From Candidatus Treponema merdequi (GTDB taxonomy: Bacteria > Spirochaetota > Spirochaetia > Treponematales > Treponemataceae), in contig JAGHVB010000010.1 of assembly GCA_018064525.1 (NCBI GenBank), positions 1 to 40,683 on the forward strand: a stretch of DNA of 40,683 nt, written 5' to 3'. Both the position numbers and the translations under genes were made by a program. Each line of letters begins with the position of its first letter. The stretch's first letter is position 1. Shown here piece by piece: positions 25,998 through 34,049 of this stretch. The notes below the pieces were generated by a model, which saw only the letters and a list, made by a program, of their open reading frames with translations, searched no databases and was not told where the DNA came from.

Positions 25998-27530
25998 TTA
26001 TCTTGCATATTCTACGATTCGAGTTTCGCGGATCATCGTAAGTTTGATTCTTCCAGGATACTTCAAATCTGTTTCAATCTGTTTTGCAATCTTTCTTGCA
26101 AGTTCTTTAACTTCAAGGTCTGGAATCTTTTCGTTATTAACAAGAATACGAAGTTCACGACCTGCCTGAATAGCATAAGCCTTTTCAACACCGTTAAAGC
26201 TTTCTGCAATACCTTCAAGGTTTTCAAGACGCTTAACATAGTTATCAACTGTTTCGCGTCTTGCACCAGGACGGGCAGCAGAAATAGCATCTGCAATCTG
26301 AACAAGAATTGCTTCTACACTTGTCGGCTCAATGTCGTTATGATGAGCGCCGATTGCGTTGATTACGCGTGCATCTTCACCCATCTTGCGTGCCATCTCA
26401 GCACCAACTTCTGCGTGGTTCTGATCTGAATCGTTTTCAGCACCTTTACCGATATCGTGTAAAATAGCTGCACGCTTAGCGAGTTCTCTGTCTGCACCAA
26501 GTTCTGCTGCAAGCATTCCGGCAATTAAAGCAACTTCTTTTGAGTGAACAAGAACGTTCTGTCCGTAACTTGTTCTGAAATACAAACGACCGAGGGCTCT
26601 TACGCCGTCTGTCGGCATATTGTGAATTCCAAGATCGAAGAGAGCTTTTTCACCTTCTTCATAAATCTTATTCTGTACTTCACGGGTAACTTTCTGTACG
26701 ATTTCTTCAATGCGTGCAGGATGAATACGACCGTCAGAAATAAGACGTTCGAGAGCTTCCTTTGCAATTTCCTTTCGTACAGGATCAAAACATGAAATGA
26801 CAACTGCTTCCGGTGTATCATCAATAATAATATCAACACCAGTAAGAGTTTCAAGAGTACGGATGTTACGGCCTTCACGACCGATGATTCTACCCTTCAT
26901 TTCATCTGATGGAAGTGAAACTGTAGCAACAGTCATGTCACCGGTAGTTTCAGTTGCAATACGCTGAATAGTTGTAACAAGAATATCTCTTGCTTTCTTT
27001 TCAGATGTAAGCTGAGCTTCCTGTTCAATTTTATTCAGAAGAGCCTGTGCATCATGGCGGGCATCATTCTCAAGATTCTTGATGATGAGTTCTTTTGCTT
27101 CCTGTGCAGAAAGGCCAGAAATGCGTTCAAGCTCTTTTCTATAAGTTTCTTCCTGAACTGCAACACTTGCTTCACGTTTTTCAAGAGCTGCTGTTCTTTC
27201 GTTTAATTCTTTGTCCTGCTTGTCGTAAGCCTGTGCCCTCTGATCAAGCAATTCCTCTTTATGATTAACGCGTGCTTCATAGCGCTGTACTTCTGCACGG
27301 CGTTCACGGTTCTCCCGTTCCTGCTGGTTTCGTTCACGAATGAGATCATCTTTTGCATTCAGCAAAATTTCTTTTTTCTGAGCTTCAGCTTCTCTAATTG
27401 CATCCTGTTTTACACGTTCTGCCTTTTGCTCTGACGCAGATAATTGAAATCTGGCATACAGCCAGCGAATAGTCCATCCAAGAACAATTCCTGCTACGGG
27501 AAGAATAATAAACCAAACATACTGTGGCAT
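25998..27530 (-). CDS. rny: Ribonuclease Y
   Basis: Membrane-anchored endoribonuclease that starts mRNA decay in bacteria lacking RNase E-type control. The 510 residues show an N-terminal TM helix (about 5-23), a long charged coiled coil (about 30-200, many Glu/Arg/Lys/Gln), a KH RNA-binding domain with GRIIGREGRNIR (about 215-270), and an HD phosphohydrolase domain with HDIGKG (metal ligands H and D) and later GAHHNDIEP. The C-terminus RIKLTMIRETRIVEYAR is typical. The ATG at 27530 follows a good AAGGAG. It has its own promoter (27572-27600) and a terminator downstream. Confidence 0.97.
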   Translation of the reverse strand: MPQYVWFIILPVAGIVLGWTIRWLYARFQLSASEQKAERVKQDAIREAEAQKKEILLNAKDDLIRERNQQERENRERRAEVQRYEARVNHKEELLDQRAQAYDKQDKELNERTAALEKREASVAVQEETYRKELERISGLSAQEAKELIIKNLENDARHDAQALLNKIEQEAQLTSEKKARDILVTTIQRIATETTGDMTVATVSLPSDEMKGRIIGREGRNIRTLETLTGVDIIIDDTPEAVVISCFDPVRKEIAKEALERLISDGRIHPARIEEIVQKVTREVQNKIYEEGEKALFDLGIHNMPTDGVRALGRLYFRTSYGQNVLVHSKEVALIAGMLAAELGADRELAKRAAILHDIGKGAENDSDQNHAEVGAEMARKMGEDARVINAIGAHHNDIEPTSVEAILVQIADAISAARPGARRETVDNYVKRLENLEGIAESFNGVEKAYAIQAGRELRILVNNEKIPDLEVKELARKIAKQIETDLKYPGRIKLTMIRETRIVEYAR

Positions 27531-27571
27531 AATTATCTCCTTGCATTATAATGGAATAGTTCGTTCTATTT

Positions 27572-27600
27572 ATAGTACTGTAATAAAACTATGATGTCAA
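27572..27600 (-). promoter_or_regulatory. Promoter of rny
   Basis: On the minus strand a perfect TTGACA (27600-27595), 17 nt and TACTAT (27577-27572) give a predicted start near 27565 and a leader of about 35 nt that includes the AAGGAG. Confidence 0.6.
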
Positions 27601-27644
27601 ACGAAAATTTAGCTTTTTTTACTATAATTGAGAAAAATTATGAT

Positions 27645-28658
27645 TTATTTGCAAAGAAACTTTTTTACTGCCTTATAAACCGGTTTTTCTTTTCCATCTG
27701 CATCATACATCAAAGCATTGCCTTTTCCAGGAAATTCACCCGGAATCCAGCTGCCTTTATCAGTCCATCCCCATGTAATTACGCTTTTTACATTAGGATT
27801 TTCTGCTGCAAGCTTATAAAGTGAAAGATAGCGCTCTTTCTGCATTTCTTCGTATGCCGCAGGATTGTCTGTCGGCATTCTGATATCTACTTCTGAGAAA
27901 GAAATATCAATTCCAATTTCAGCATAACGCTTGATATTTCTTCTGATTTTTTCTTCAACATAGCTATAACTTGTATCAAGATGAAGCTGCATTCCTACGC
28001 CGTCAACAGGAATTCCACGTTCCTTCAGATCTTTTACAAAATTGAACATTGCGTCAGCTTTTCTGTTGCCTTTGTCTTCGTTGTTGTATTCGTTAAGGTA
28101 AAGTTTTGCATCAGGATCAGTTTCGTGAGCCTTGATGAGGGCATGTTCGATGTAATCAGGTCCAATTGTGTTGTACCATACATTTTTTCTCATTGTACCG
28201 TCTTCTTCAAACATTTCATTTACAACGTCATATTCTTTGATTTTGCCCTTATAGCGTGTCATGATTGTCGTAATATGCTCATCCATCGCAGCAAGAGCTT
28301 CTTCACGGGTCCAGTTTGACGAAATAAAGTTTGAATTCTGTCTGTGCCAGAAAAGAGTATGCCATTTTACCTGCATTCCATTTTCATCTGCAAATTTAAT
28401 AAGCTGGTCAACATCATTCCAGTTCCAGAAAGTCTTGTTTGGACGAAGATTTGCCCATTTCATACAGTTTTCAGAAACGACGATATAGCTGTTTTCCTTA
28501 ATGATTTTTGCAACATTCGGGTCAAGAAAAGTTCCAGCTCCAAGTGCGATACCGGCATTAAAACCTTTTTCTTTTGCTCCGTCGCGGAATGATTTTCCAC
28601 AAGACGAAAAACTTAATAATGCAATCAATAAAATCGAAATAATTGATATTTTTTTCAT
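27645..28658 (-). CDS. Endo-1,4-beta-xylanase, GH10 family, lipoprotein
   Basis: Cleaves internal xylan bonds with retention. The 337-residue protein is one GH10 barrel after a lipoprotein-type signal peptide ending FSSC (Cys20). GH10 marks are KWHTLFWHRQ (about 98-107), the acid/base Glu148 in EYDVVNEMF, GMQLHLD, the nucleophile Glu256 in ISFSEVDIRMP, and WGWTDKGSW near 296-304. No carbohydrate-binding module is present. The lipobox is loose (Phe at -3) but spirochaete lipoboxes are relaxed. The enzyme is probably anchored on the cell surface or in the periplasm, trimming xylo-oligomers. The ATG at 28658 has GGAG 7 nt upstream. The leader carries the REP-like hairpin (28678-28727). Confidence 0.93.
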   Translation of the reverse strand: MKKISIISILLIALLSFSSCGKSFRDGAKEKGFNAGIALGAGTFLDPNVAKIIKENSYIVVSENCMKWANLRPNKTFWNWNDVDQLIKFADENGMQVKWHTLFWHRQNSNFISSNWTREEALAAMDEHITTIMTRYKGKIKEYDVVNEMFEEDGTMRKNVWYNTIGPDYIEHALIKAHETDPDAKLYLNEYNNEDKGNRKADAMFNFVKDLKERGIPVDGVGMQLHLDTSYSYVEEKIRRNIKRYAEIGIDISFSEVDIRMPTDNPAAYEEMQKERYLSLYKLAAENPNVKSVITWGWTDKGSWIPGEFPGKGNALMYDADGKEKPVYKAVKKFLCK

Positions 28659-28677
28659 TTTTATACTCCAGATTCAA

Positions 28678-28727
28678 CGCGGGGACTGTCCCCGTGCTCA
28701 TTTTAAAGCAGGGGGACAGTCCTCATG
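28678..28727. repeat. REP-like GC-rich inverted pair
   Basis: Two GC-rich near-palindromes, GGGGACTGTCCCC (28681-28693) and GGGGACAGTCCTC (28712-28724), lie in opposite orientation around an AT-rich spacer in otherwise AT-rich DNA. Each can fold alone, and together they pair with one mismatch. This is the layout of a REP doublet (BIME/REPIN). It falls 20-70 nt before the xylanase ATG and inside its predicted leader. Confidence 0.6.
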
Positions 28728-28740
28728 TAATATTTCGGTA

Positions 28741-28746
28741 ATTATA
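28741..28746 (-). promoter_or_regulatory. -10 element of the xylanase promoter
   Basis: A perfect TATAAT lies on the minus strand (28746-28741), preceded by GGG. The region 17 nt upstream (GTGAGA) is a poor -35, so an activator may be needed. The predicted start is near 28735, which puts the REP-like pair in the mRNA leader. Confidence 0.45.
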
Positions 28747-28861
28747 CCCCACTTTTTTCAAATTCTCACTAAGAAATTTTCCCTACTGGCTGCAATTATT
28801 AAAATTAATTTTCAAAGCTGAATTTCGTTCATCCAGCTTCCACTTAATAAACATTCATCTT

Positions 28862-28877
28862 TGTGAAAAACTTCACA
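28862..28877. promoter_or_regulatory. CRP/FNR-type binding site upstream of rnfC
   Basis: TGTGA, AAAACT, TCACA is an exact match to the CRP consensus TGTGA-N6-TCACA. The symmetry extends one base each side (TTGTGAA / TTCACAA). It lies about 85 nt before the rnfC ATG and about 127 nt upstream of the predicted xylanase start. Confidence 0.5.
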
Positions 28878-28962
28878 ATAAAAATTAAATATTACTAAAC
28901 TTTTTTACTTTTTCTTAAAAATCTATTTACCATTTTCAGTTTAAATTGTAAACTTATTTACT

Positions 28963-30312
28963 ATGAAGAAGTTTACTTTTAGAGGTGGAATTCACCCTAA
29001 AGATCGAAAAGAAAGATCACGCGGAATAAAAATCAGTTATCAGTTTCCGGTAACAAATTCTGTTACAATTCCAGTTACAATGGGTGGTGCTCCAAATACA
29101 CCGGTTGTAAATGTCGGAGACTATGTTGTCAAAGGTCAGATAATTTCAAATTCTACAGCACCGCTTTCGTGTCCTGTTCACGCATCTATCACAGGAACCG
29201 TTAAAAAAATTACAACACATTCAGTTGCAGGAAGCGGTGAAGCTCTCTGCATCGTCATCGAAGAAAACAAAGACAGTCCTGACGACAGAAATAAAACAGC
29301 TTACATGGATGTACTCGATCCGTTCAAATGCTCACGCGATGAAGCTGTTGAAAGAATTCATCAGGCAGGAATCACCGGAATGGGAGGCGCAAGTTTTCCT
29401 ACTCACGTAAAATTCAAATATCCTGCAAACACAAAAATCGAACACCTTATCATCAACGCTGCAGAATGTGAACCATATCTCACAATCGATGAATCTCTTC
29501 TTTCAGAAAAAATCGATACAATTTTAGATGGAATTCAAATCGCCATGCATCTTGTAAGTGCACCGGCGACAATCGCACTTGAATCAAACAAATCATTCCT
29601 CGTAAATTCCATCAACGAAAAAATCAATTCAATTTCTTCTTCACTTGAATATCCAATCGAAGTAAAAATATTAAAAACAAAATATCCTCAGGGTGCAGAA
29701 AAAAATCTTATTACAGCACTCACAGGTCAGGAAGTTCCATCAGGAGCACTTCCATTTACAACAGGATGCATCATCTGCAATGTCGGAACAACAATTGCAA
29801 TCAGTGAAGCATTCAGACTCGGAAAACCATTAATCGAAAGACCCCTTACAATTTCAGGAGACGCATGTCTCACACCGATGAACATCATCGTTCCAGTCGG
29901 AACTCTTGTCGGCGACTTAATTCCAGAAATTGTTCAGCTTGATAAAGGCGTATGTAAAATATTGAACGGCGGTCCTATGATGGGAACTTCAATGCCGAGC
30001 GCAGACTTTCCGATTCAGAAAGGATCAAGCGGCGTTCTCTTTTTAAAACGCGAAGAAACTTTTGTAGGTAAAACAATGCCGTGCATCAGCTGCGGTCACT
30101 GCATCGAAGTTTGTCCTATGCAGCTCGAACCGATTCTGATGAGCCGTGCAATCAGTTTTGATGATCTGGAACTTGCAAAGAAAAACGGACTCATGGACTG
30201 CATTGAATGCGGATCATGTGCTTATGTCTGCCCGAGTGATGTTCCTCTTGTTCAGATTTTTAAACTCGGAAAGAAAAAATACAGAGATAACTATAAAGGC
30301 AAAGGAAAATAA
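28963..30312 (+). CDS. rnfC: Rnf complex subunit RnfC
   Basis: Peripheral, NAD-facing subunit of the ion-pumping ferredoxin:NAD oxidoreductase. The 449 residues contain the N-terminal RnfC barrel (FRGGIHPKDRKE, then CPVHASITGTVKKI), the GMGGASFPTHVK nucleotide/FMN-binding segment near 147-158, NAAECEPYLTIDESLL, and two [4Fe-4S] motifs near the end: CISCGHCIEVCP and CIECGSCAYVCP. The short form lacks the long Ala-rich tail of gamma-proteobacterial RnfC. There is no clear Shine-Dalgarno. It is first in the order C-D-G-E-A-B, which is that of clostridial-type Rnf clusters. The stop lies 3 nt before rnfD. Confidence 0.96.
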   Translation: MKKFTFRGGIHPKDRKERSRGIKISYQFPVTNSVTIPVTMGGAPNTPVVNVGDYVVKGQIISNSTAPLSCPVHASITGTVKKITTHSVAGSGEALCIVIEENKDSPDDRNKTAYMDVLDPFKCSRDEAVERIHQAGITGMGGASFPTHVKFKYPANTKIEHLIINAAECEPYLTIDESLLSEKIDTILDGIQIAMHLVSAPATIALESNKSFLVNSINEKINSISSSLEYPIEVKILKTKYPQGAEKNLITALTGQEVPSGALPFTTGCIICNVGTTIAISEAFRLGKPLIERPLTISGDACLTPMNIIVPVGTLVGDLIPEIVQLDKGVCKILNGGPMMGTSMPSADFPIQKGSSGVLFLKREETFVGKTMPCISCGHCIEVCPMQLEPILMSRAISFDDLELAKKNGLMDCIECGSCAYVCPSDVPLVQIFKLGKKKYRDNYKGKGK

Positions 30313-30315
30313 AAT

Positions 30316-31308
30316 ATGGAAGAAACATATTCAAACGAAATTTATCTTTCACCAGGACCTCACTTTTCCAGCAAAAGAAAAACGCAGCAGATTATGATGC
30401 TCGTTGTTGCTTCATTAATTCCAGAATGTGCTGCAGGCGTATATCACTTTGGACTTCCTGCTTTATTTACAATTTTAATTTCTGTTGCATCATGTGTTTT
30501 GTTTGAAGCTCTTTTTCAGCTTGCTTGCAGAAAGCCTGTTCAGATTTATGACTTCAGTGCAGTAATCACCGGTATTTTACTTGCACTTACTTTGCCGCCG
30601 ACTGTTCCTTACTGGATGATTGTTATCGGAAGTTTTTTTGCTATTGTTGTTGCAAAGGGCTTCTTTGGAGGACTCGGCTGTAATGTGTGGAATCCAGCAT
30701 TGACAGGACGAGCTTTTTTAGTAATCGGATTTCCATTTGCATTAGGCGGTTCATGGGTAGCTCCCGGCGCTGATGCAGTTTCTTCTGCAACTCCGCTTGC
30801 AAATCCGCAGGCTCTTCTTTCTTCAGACATAAGTTTTAGACTTGATTATTACTGGAATCTTTTCATCGGAAATCATGCCGGCTGTATCGGAGAAACATGT
30901 ATTGCAGCAATTTTAATTTCTGCTGTTTTCCTTCTGATTACAAATGTAATTGACTGGAGAGCTCCTGTATCAATGCTCGCAACATGTCTTATTCTCAGCG
31001 TACTTGCATCAAATGATGCACTTTACACATTGATGAGCGGCGGACTTTTATTTGGTGCAGTTTTTATGGCAACTGATTACACTACAGCACCTGTAACAAA
31101 ACCAGGAAGAATTATTTTTGGTGCAGGCTGCGGATTAATCACATTCCTCATCAGACAGTTCGGAGGATATCCGGAAGGTGTCATGTTCTCAATTTTAATC
31201 ATGAATTCGCTCGTTCCATTCTTAAACAAAATTTCTCAGAGAAAATACGGATACAATTCCAGAATAAAAACAGCCAGAAAAAATATTCATGAGGAGAAAG
31301 CACAATGA
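30316..31308 (+). CDS. rnfD: Rnf complex subunit RnfD
   Basis: Integral membrane subunit (330 residues, about nine TM segments) that carries covalent FMN and forms part of the ion path. NqrB/RnfD marks are YDFSAVITGILLALTLPP, FFGGLGCNVWNPALTGRAFL and MATDYTTAPVT. The flavin attachment site, consensus Dxx(S/T)gAT, reads D153-A-V-S-S-A-T159-P, with serine where glycine is usual; Thr159 should take the FMN. Its stop overlaps the rnfG start by 4 nt (ATGA). Confidence 0.95.
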   Translation: MEETYSNEIYLSPGPHFSSKRKTQQIMMLVVASLIPECAAGVYHFGLPALFTILISVASCVLFEALFQLACRKPVQIYDFSAVITGILLALTLPPTVPYWMIVIGSFFAIVVAKGFFGGLGCNVWNPALTGRAFLVIGFPFALGGSWVAPGADAVSSATPLANPQALLSSDISFRLDYYWNLFIGNHAGCIGETCIAAILISAVFLLITNVIDWRAPVSMLATCLILSVLASNDALYTLMSGGLLFGAVFMATDYTTAPVTKPGRIIFGAGCGLITFLIRQFGGYPEGVMFSILIMNSLVPFLNKISQRKYGYNSRIKTARKNIHEEKAQ

Positions 31309-31931
31309 AAAGAACACTTCGTCTTGGCGTAACTCTTGGTCTTTACGCCGCAGTATCTTGTCTTTCTCTTGCAGTAGTAAATAATTTTACTGCTCCAGTA
31401 ATCAAAGACCGTGAAATGGCAAAAGAAAAGGAAGGACTTCGCGTTGTATTCCGTGATGCAAAAGATTTTATTCCGATTGATTCAAAAGATATTTCAAATG
31501 CAGTTGCAATCGCAAAAGTAGAATTAGGTTCTGTTTCAATTGACGGAATGTATCAGGTTACAGCTTACGATGATTCAACTCTTGGATTTGCTGCAAAAAT
31601 TTCTGGACCGACTTATGATACATCATCACTTCTTCTCGGAATGGATACTGATTTAAAAATCACAGGAGTTCACATTCTTTCTACAACTGACTCAAAAGGT
31701 TACGGTTCAAAAGCAGCTGATCCAAATTATAAAACAACATCAGGAAAAACTTTTGGCGGTCAGTTCAGCGGTTTAAAACCTCTTGAAAGCTTTGAACGAA
31801 ATAAAGACTACGAAGCAATCAGCGGTGCAACAATGACTACAAACGGAATTACAAATATGATCATGCTTGGTTCAAAAGTCATCAAATCATATTTTGATCT
31901 GCACGAAGCTAATTTAATTATTAAGGAATAA
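31305..31931 (+). CDS. rnfG: Rnf complex subunit RnfG
   Basis: A 208-residue subunit with one N-terminal membrane anchor (about 8-28) and an extracytoplasmic FMN-binding domain. The flavin site is SGATMTT with Thr176 as the predicted FMN-linked residue, attached by ApbE. The segment HILSTTDSKGYGSKAADPNY is typical of the family (GxGxK). GAGGAGAAA lies just before the ATG. It overlaps rnfD by 4 nt, and rnfE begins 7 nt after its stop. Confidence 0.95.
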   Translation: MKRTLRLGVTLGLYAAVSCLSLAVVNNFTAPVIKDREMAKEKEGLRVVFRDAKDFIPIDSKDISNAVAIAKVELGSVSIDGMYQVTAYDDSTLGFAAKISGPTYDTSSLLLGMDTDLKITGVHILSTTDSKGYGSKAADPNYKTTSGKTFGGQFSGLKPLESFERNKDYEAISGATMTTNGITNMIMLGSKVIKSYFDLHEANLIIKE

Positions 31932-31938
31932 TGACAGA

Positions 31939-32550
31939 ATGAAAAATTATTTTAAGATTTTATCAAACGGTGTTATAAAAGAAAATCCGCTTTTAGTTCT
32001 TTCAATTGGTCTTTGTTCTTCACTTGCTGTAACAACAGAAATTGTCAACGGACTTGGAATGGGTGTTGCAATGACTTTCGTTTTATTAATGAGCGAAATC
32101 ATCATCAGCATTTTCAGAAAGCATATTCCAGATGCAATCCGTCTTCCGATTTTCATTATTGTAATCGCTGCGTTTACGACAATCGTCCAGCTTTTATTAA
32201 ATGCATATATCCCGTCACTGGCAAAATCACTTGGAGACTTTTTACCGCTCATTGTTGTTAACTGCATCATCATGGGAAGAGTCGAAGCCTTCGCTTCAAA
32301 AAACAATCCGTTTGCAGCCAGTCTTGATGCAATTGGAATGGGACTCGGATATACATGGGTTTTATGTGTTATTTCGTTTATAAGGGAACTTCTTGGCGCC
32401 GGTACAATTTTCGGAACAAGAGTTTTTGATGAGAGTCTTTCATGCGGTTTCTTTGCCGGAGCACCGGGAGGATTTTTCGTATTCGGTTTATTGATCGCAG
32501 TTTCTGAATGCATTCAGAATGCAGCAAAAGAAAAAGGAAGTTCAAAATGA
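31939..32550 (+). CDS. rnfE: Rnf complex subunit RnfE
   Basis: Six-TM membrane subunit (203 residues), homologous to NqrD and to RnfA. Family segments include GVIKENPLLVLSIGLCSSLAVT, SFIRELLGAGTIFG and FFAGAPGGFFVFGLLIA, plus the paired-Cys positions that hold the shared intramembrane iron-sulfur site between RnfA and RnfE (LCSSLAVT and VNCIIMGR). A Shine-Dalgarno is weak. Its stop overlaps the rnfA ATG (ATGA). Confidence 0.95.
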   Translation: MKNYFKILSNGVIKENPLLVLSIGLCSSLAVTTEIVNGLGMGVAMTFVLLMSEIIISIFRKHIPDAIRLPIFIIVIAAFTTIVQLLLNAYIPSLAKSLGDFLPLIVVNCIIMGRVEAFASKNNPFAASLDAIGMGLGYTWVLCVISFIRELLGAGTIFGTRVFDESLSCGFFAGAPGGFFVFGLLIAVSECIQNAAKEKGSSK

Positions 32551-33125
32551 GTGAATTACTTAAGATTTTTATTAAGGCAGTTTTAGTAGACAATGTCATT
32601 CTCGTTCAGTATCTTGCGCTCTGTCCTTTCATGGGAATGACTTCAAGTACAGAAAAATCTTTCGGCATGGGAATTGCAACAAGTTTCGTAATCGTACTTG
32701 CAACAATGGTAACTTACCCGATTTACTACTGCATTCTCGTTCCATACAATTTAAAATTCTTACAGACATTGATTTTTATTCTTGTAATTGCAGCGCTCGT
32801 TCAGCTTGTTGAATTCTATTTAAAAAAATCAGCACCGTCGCTTTACAGTTCAATGGGAGTTTATCTCGCACTTATCACGACAAACTGTGCAGTTCTTGCA
32901 GTATCAATCAAAAGCATCGCAAGAAATTACAATTACCTCGAAGCAATCTTTTACGCCCTTGGAACTTCCGGCGGCTTTATTCTCTCGATGGTTATCATGG
33001 CTGGAGTTCGTGAAAGAATGAGAAGTTCAAATGTTCCTTCATTCTTAAAAGGAAAAGCAATTCTTTTTATAACAGCAAGCCTTCTTTCACTTTCATTCAT
33101 GGGCTTCAAAGGTTTAATAAAATAA
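32547..33125 (+). CDS. rnfA: Rnf complex subunit RnfA
   Basis: Six-TM membrane subunit (192 residues), homologous to NqrE and the partner of RnfE in inverted topology. Marks are VDNVILVQYLALCPFMGMT, TTNCAVLAVS (cluster cysteines in the two conserved loops) and MAGVRERM. I chose the ATG at 32547 because AAGGAAG precedes it by 7 nt and it forms the ATGA overlap with rnfE; a longer reading from 32508 would run deep into rnfE. rnfB follows after 44 nt. Confidence 0.96.
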   Translation: MSELLKIFIKAVLVDNVILVQYLALCPFMGMTSSTEKSFGMGIATSFVIVLATMVTYPIYYCILVPYNLKFLQTLIFILVIAALVQLVEFYLKKSAPSLYSSMGVYLALITTNCAVLAVSIKSIARNYNYLEAIFYALGTSGGFILSMVIMAGVRERMRSSNVPSFLKGKAILFITASLLSLSFMGFKGLIK

Positions 33126-33169
33126 CCGGCATCAGCAATCCGGTTTTGTAAATATAAGGTGGAATTTTT

Positions 33170-33979
33170 ATGAATATCATCATTACAACAGTTATCGTAT
33201 CTTTTATCATCGCTGCAATTCTTGGAATCTGTCTTGGAATTTTCTCAAGACTTTTTTATGTTCCTGTTGATCCAAAAGTTCAGGTTATCAGAAGTGTTTT
33301 AAGCGGCGGAAACTGTGGTGGATGCGGTTTCGCAGGCTGTGATGATTTTGCAAAAGCTGTTGCAGAAGGCCGCGCTCCTGCAAACGGATGTGCGGCAGGC
33401 GGAAAGGCAACTGCCGAAGCCATCGGAAAGATTTTAGGTATCGAAGTCAACGCAGAAACAAAAGTAAGCGTAATTGCCTGCCGTGGTACTAAAGAATGTG
33501 CAAAAAGCAAGGGAATTTATAAAGGCTATAAATCCTGCACTGCTGCCCGCATTTCAATCGGCGGAACAAAGATGTGTAACTTTGGCTGCATCGGTTTTGG
33601 AGACTGTGTCAATGTCTGTACATTCGGAGCAATCAAAATCGGTGATGACGGACTTCCTCATATCGATTATTCAAAATGCACAGGCTGTTCAAAATGTGTA
33701 AATGCATGCCCGAATTCACTTTTAAAACTTGTTGTCAAAGAAACAAAAGGTGCAATAGCTCTCTGTTCAAACAGAACAAAAGAGAAAACAAGCATCATCA
33801 AAAAATGTAAAAACGGATGCATCAAATGCGGCAAATGTGAAAAAAACTGTCCGGAACATGCAATCCAGCTTTCTGACGGACTTCCTGTTGTTGATTATTT
33901 TAAATGCAATTCATGTGGAACTTGTGTAGACGGATGTCCTACAAAAGTATTAAAACTTGTTCAGGAAATAACAAAATAA
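33170..33979 (+). CDS. rnfB: Rnf complex subunit RnfB
   Basis: Electron-entry subunit that takes electrons from ferredoxin. The 269 residues begin with one TM helix (about 4-26). Then comes the N-terminal cluster domain (GGNCGGCGFAGCDDF with a fourth Cys in ANGC), followed by two ferredoxin pairs: CNFGCIGFGDCVNVC with CTGCSKCVNACP, and CKNGCIKCGKCEKNCP with CNSCGTCVDGCP. That allows about five [4Fe-4S] clusters, more than in the short proteobacterial RnfB and like clostridial forms. AAGGTGG precedes the ATG. It is the last gene of the rnf operon. Confidence 0.95.
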   Translation: MNIIITTVIVSFIIAAILGICLGIFSRLFYVPVDPKVQVIRSVLSGGNCGGCGFAGCDDFAKAVAEGRAPANGCAAGGKATAEAIGKILGIEVNAETKVSVIACRGTKECAKSKGIYKGYKSCTAARISIGGTKMCNFGCIGFGDCVNVCTFGAIKIGDDGLPHIDYSKCTGCSKCVNACPNSLLKLVVKETKGAIALCSNRTKEKTSIIKKCKNGCIKCGKCEKNCPEHAIQLSDGLPVVDYFKCNSCGTCVDGCPTKVLKLVQEITK

Positions 33980-34014
33980 TTTTTACTCTGCTTCAAAAAC
34001 AAAGTAAAATGCTC

Positions 34015-34043
34015 TTGACACTTACTGAAATATGCTTGAAAAT
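34015..34043 (+). promoter_or_regulatory. Promoter of the 34050 gene, predicted leaderless
   Basis: A perfect TTGACA (34015-34020), 17 nt and GAAAAT (34038-34043) end 6 nt before the ATG at 34050. No Shine-Dalgarno is present. A weak inverted repeat TTTTACT / AGTAAAA (about 33981-34009) after rnfB may slow or stop rnf transcription. Confidence 0.5.
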
Positions 34044-34049
34044 TAAAGA

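Larger units (their letters stand above)
28659..28962. other. 304-nt divergent control region between the xylanase gene and rnfC
   Basis: No gene is supported here. From left to right it holds the xylanase Shine-Dalgarno, the REP-like pair (28678-28727), the xylanase -10 (28741-28746), a small inverted repeat AAGCTG / CAGCTT (28815-28820, 28834-28839), a CRP/FNR-type site (28862-28877), and a short palindrome AGTTTA-N5-TAAACT (28938-28954 approximately) 8 nt before rnfC. I could not place a confident rnf promoter. Confidence 0.6.

Noticed and set aside
28501-28821. 106-codon plus-strand frame over the xylanase start and REP-like pair
   Set aside because: It is antisense to the xylanase signal region and reads through the hairpin, with no ribosome-binding site.
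31947-32513. 188-codon frame antisense to rnfE
   Set aside because: rnfE is unmistakable on the plus strand; the antisense frame is open only because of codon bias.
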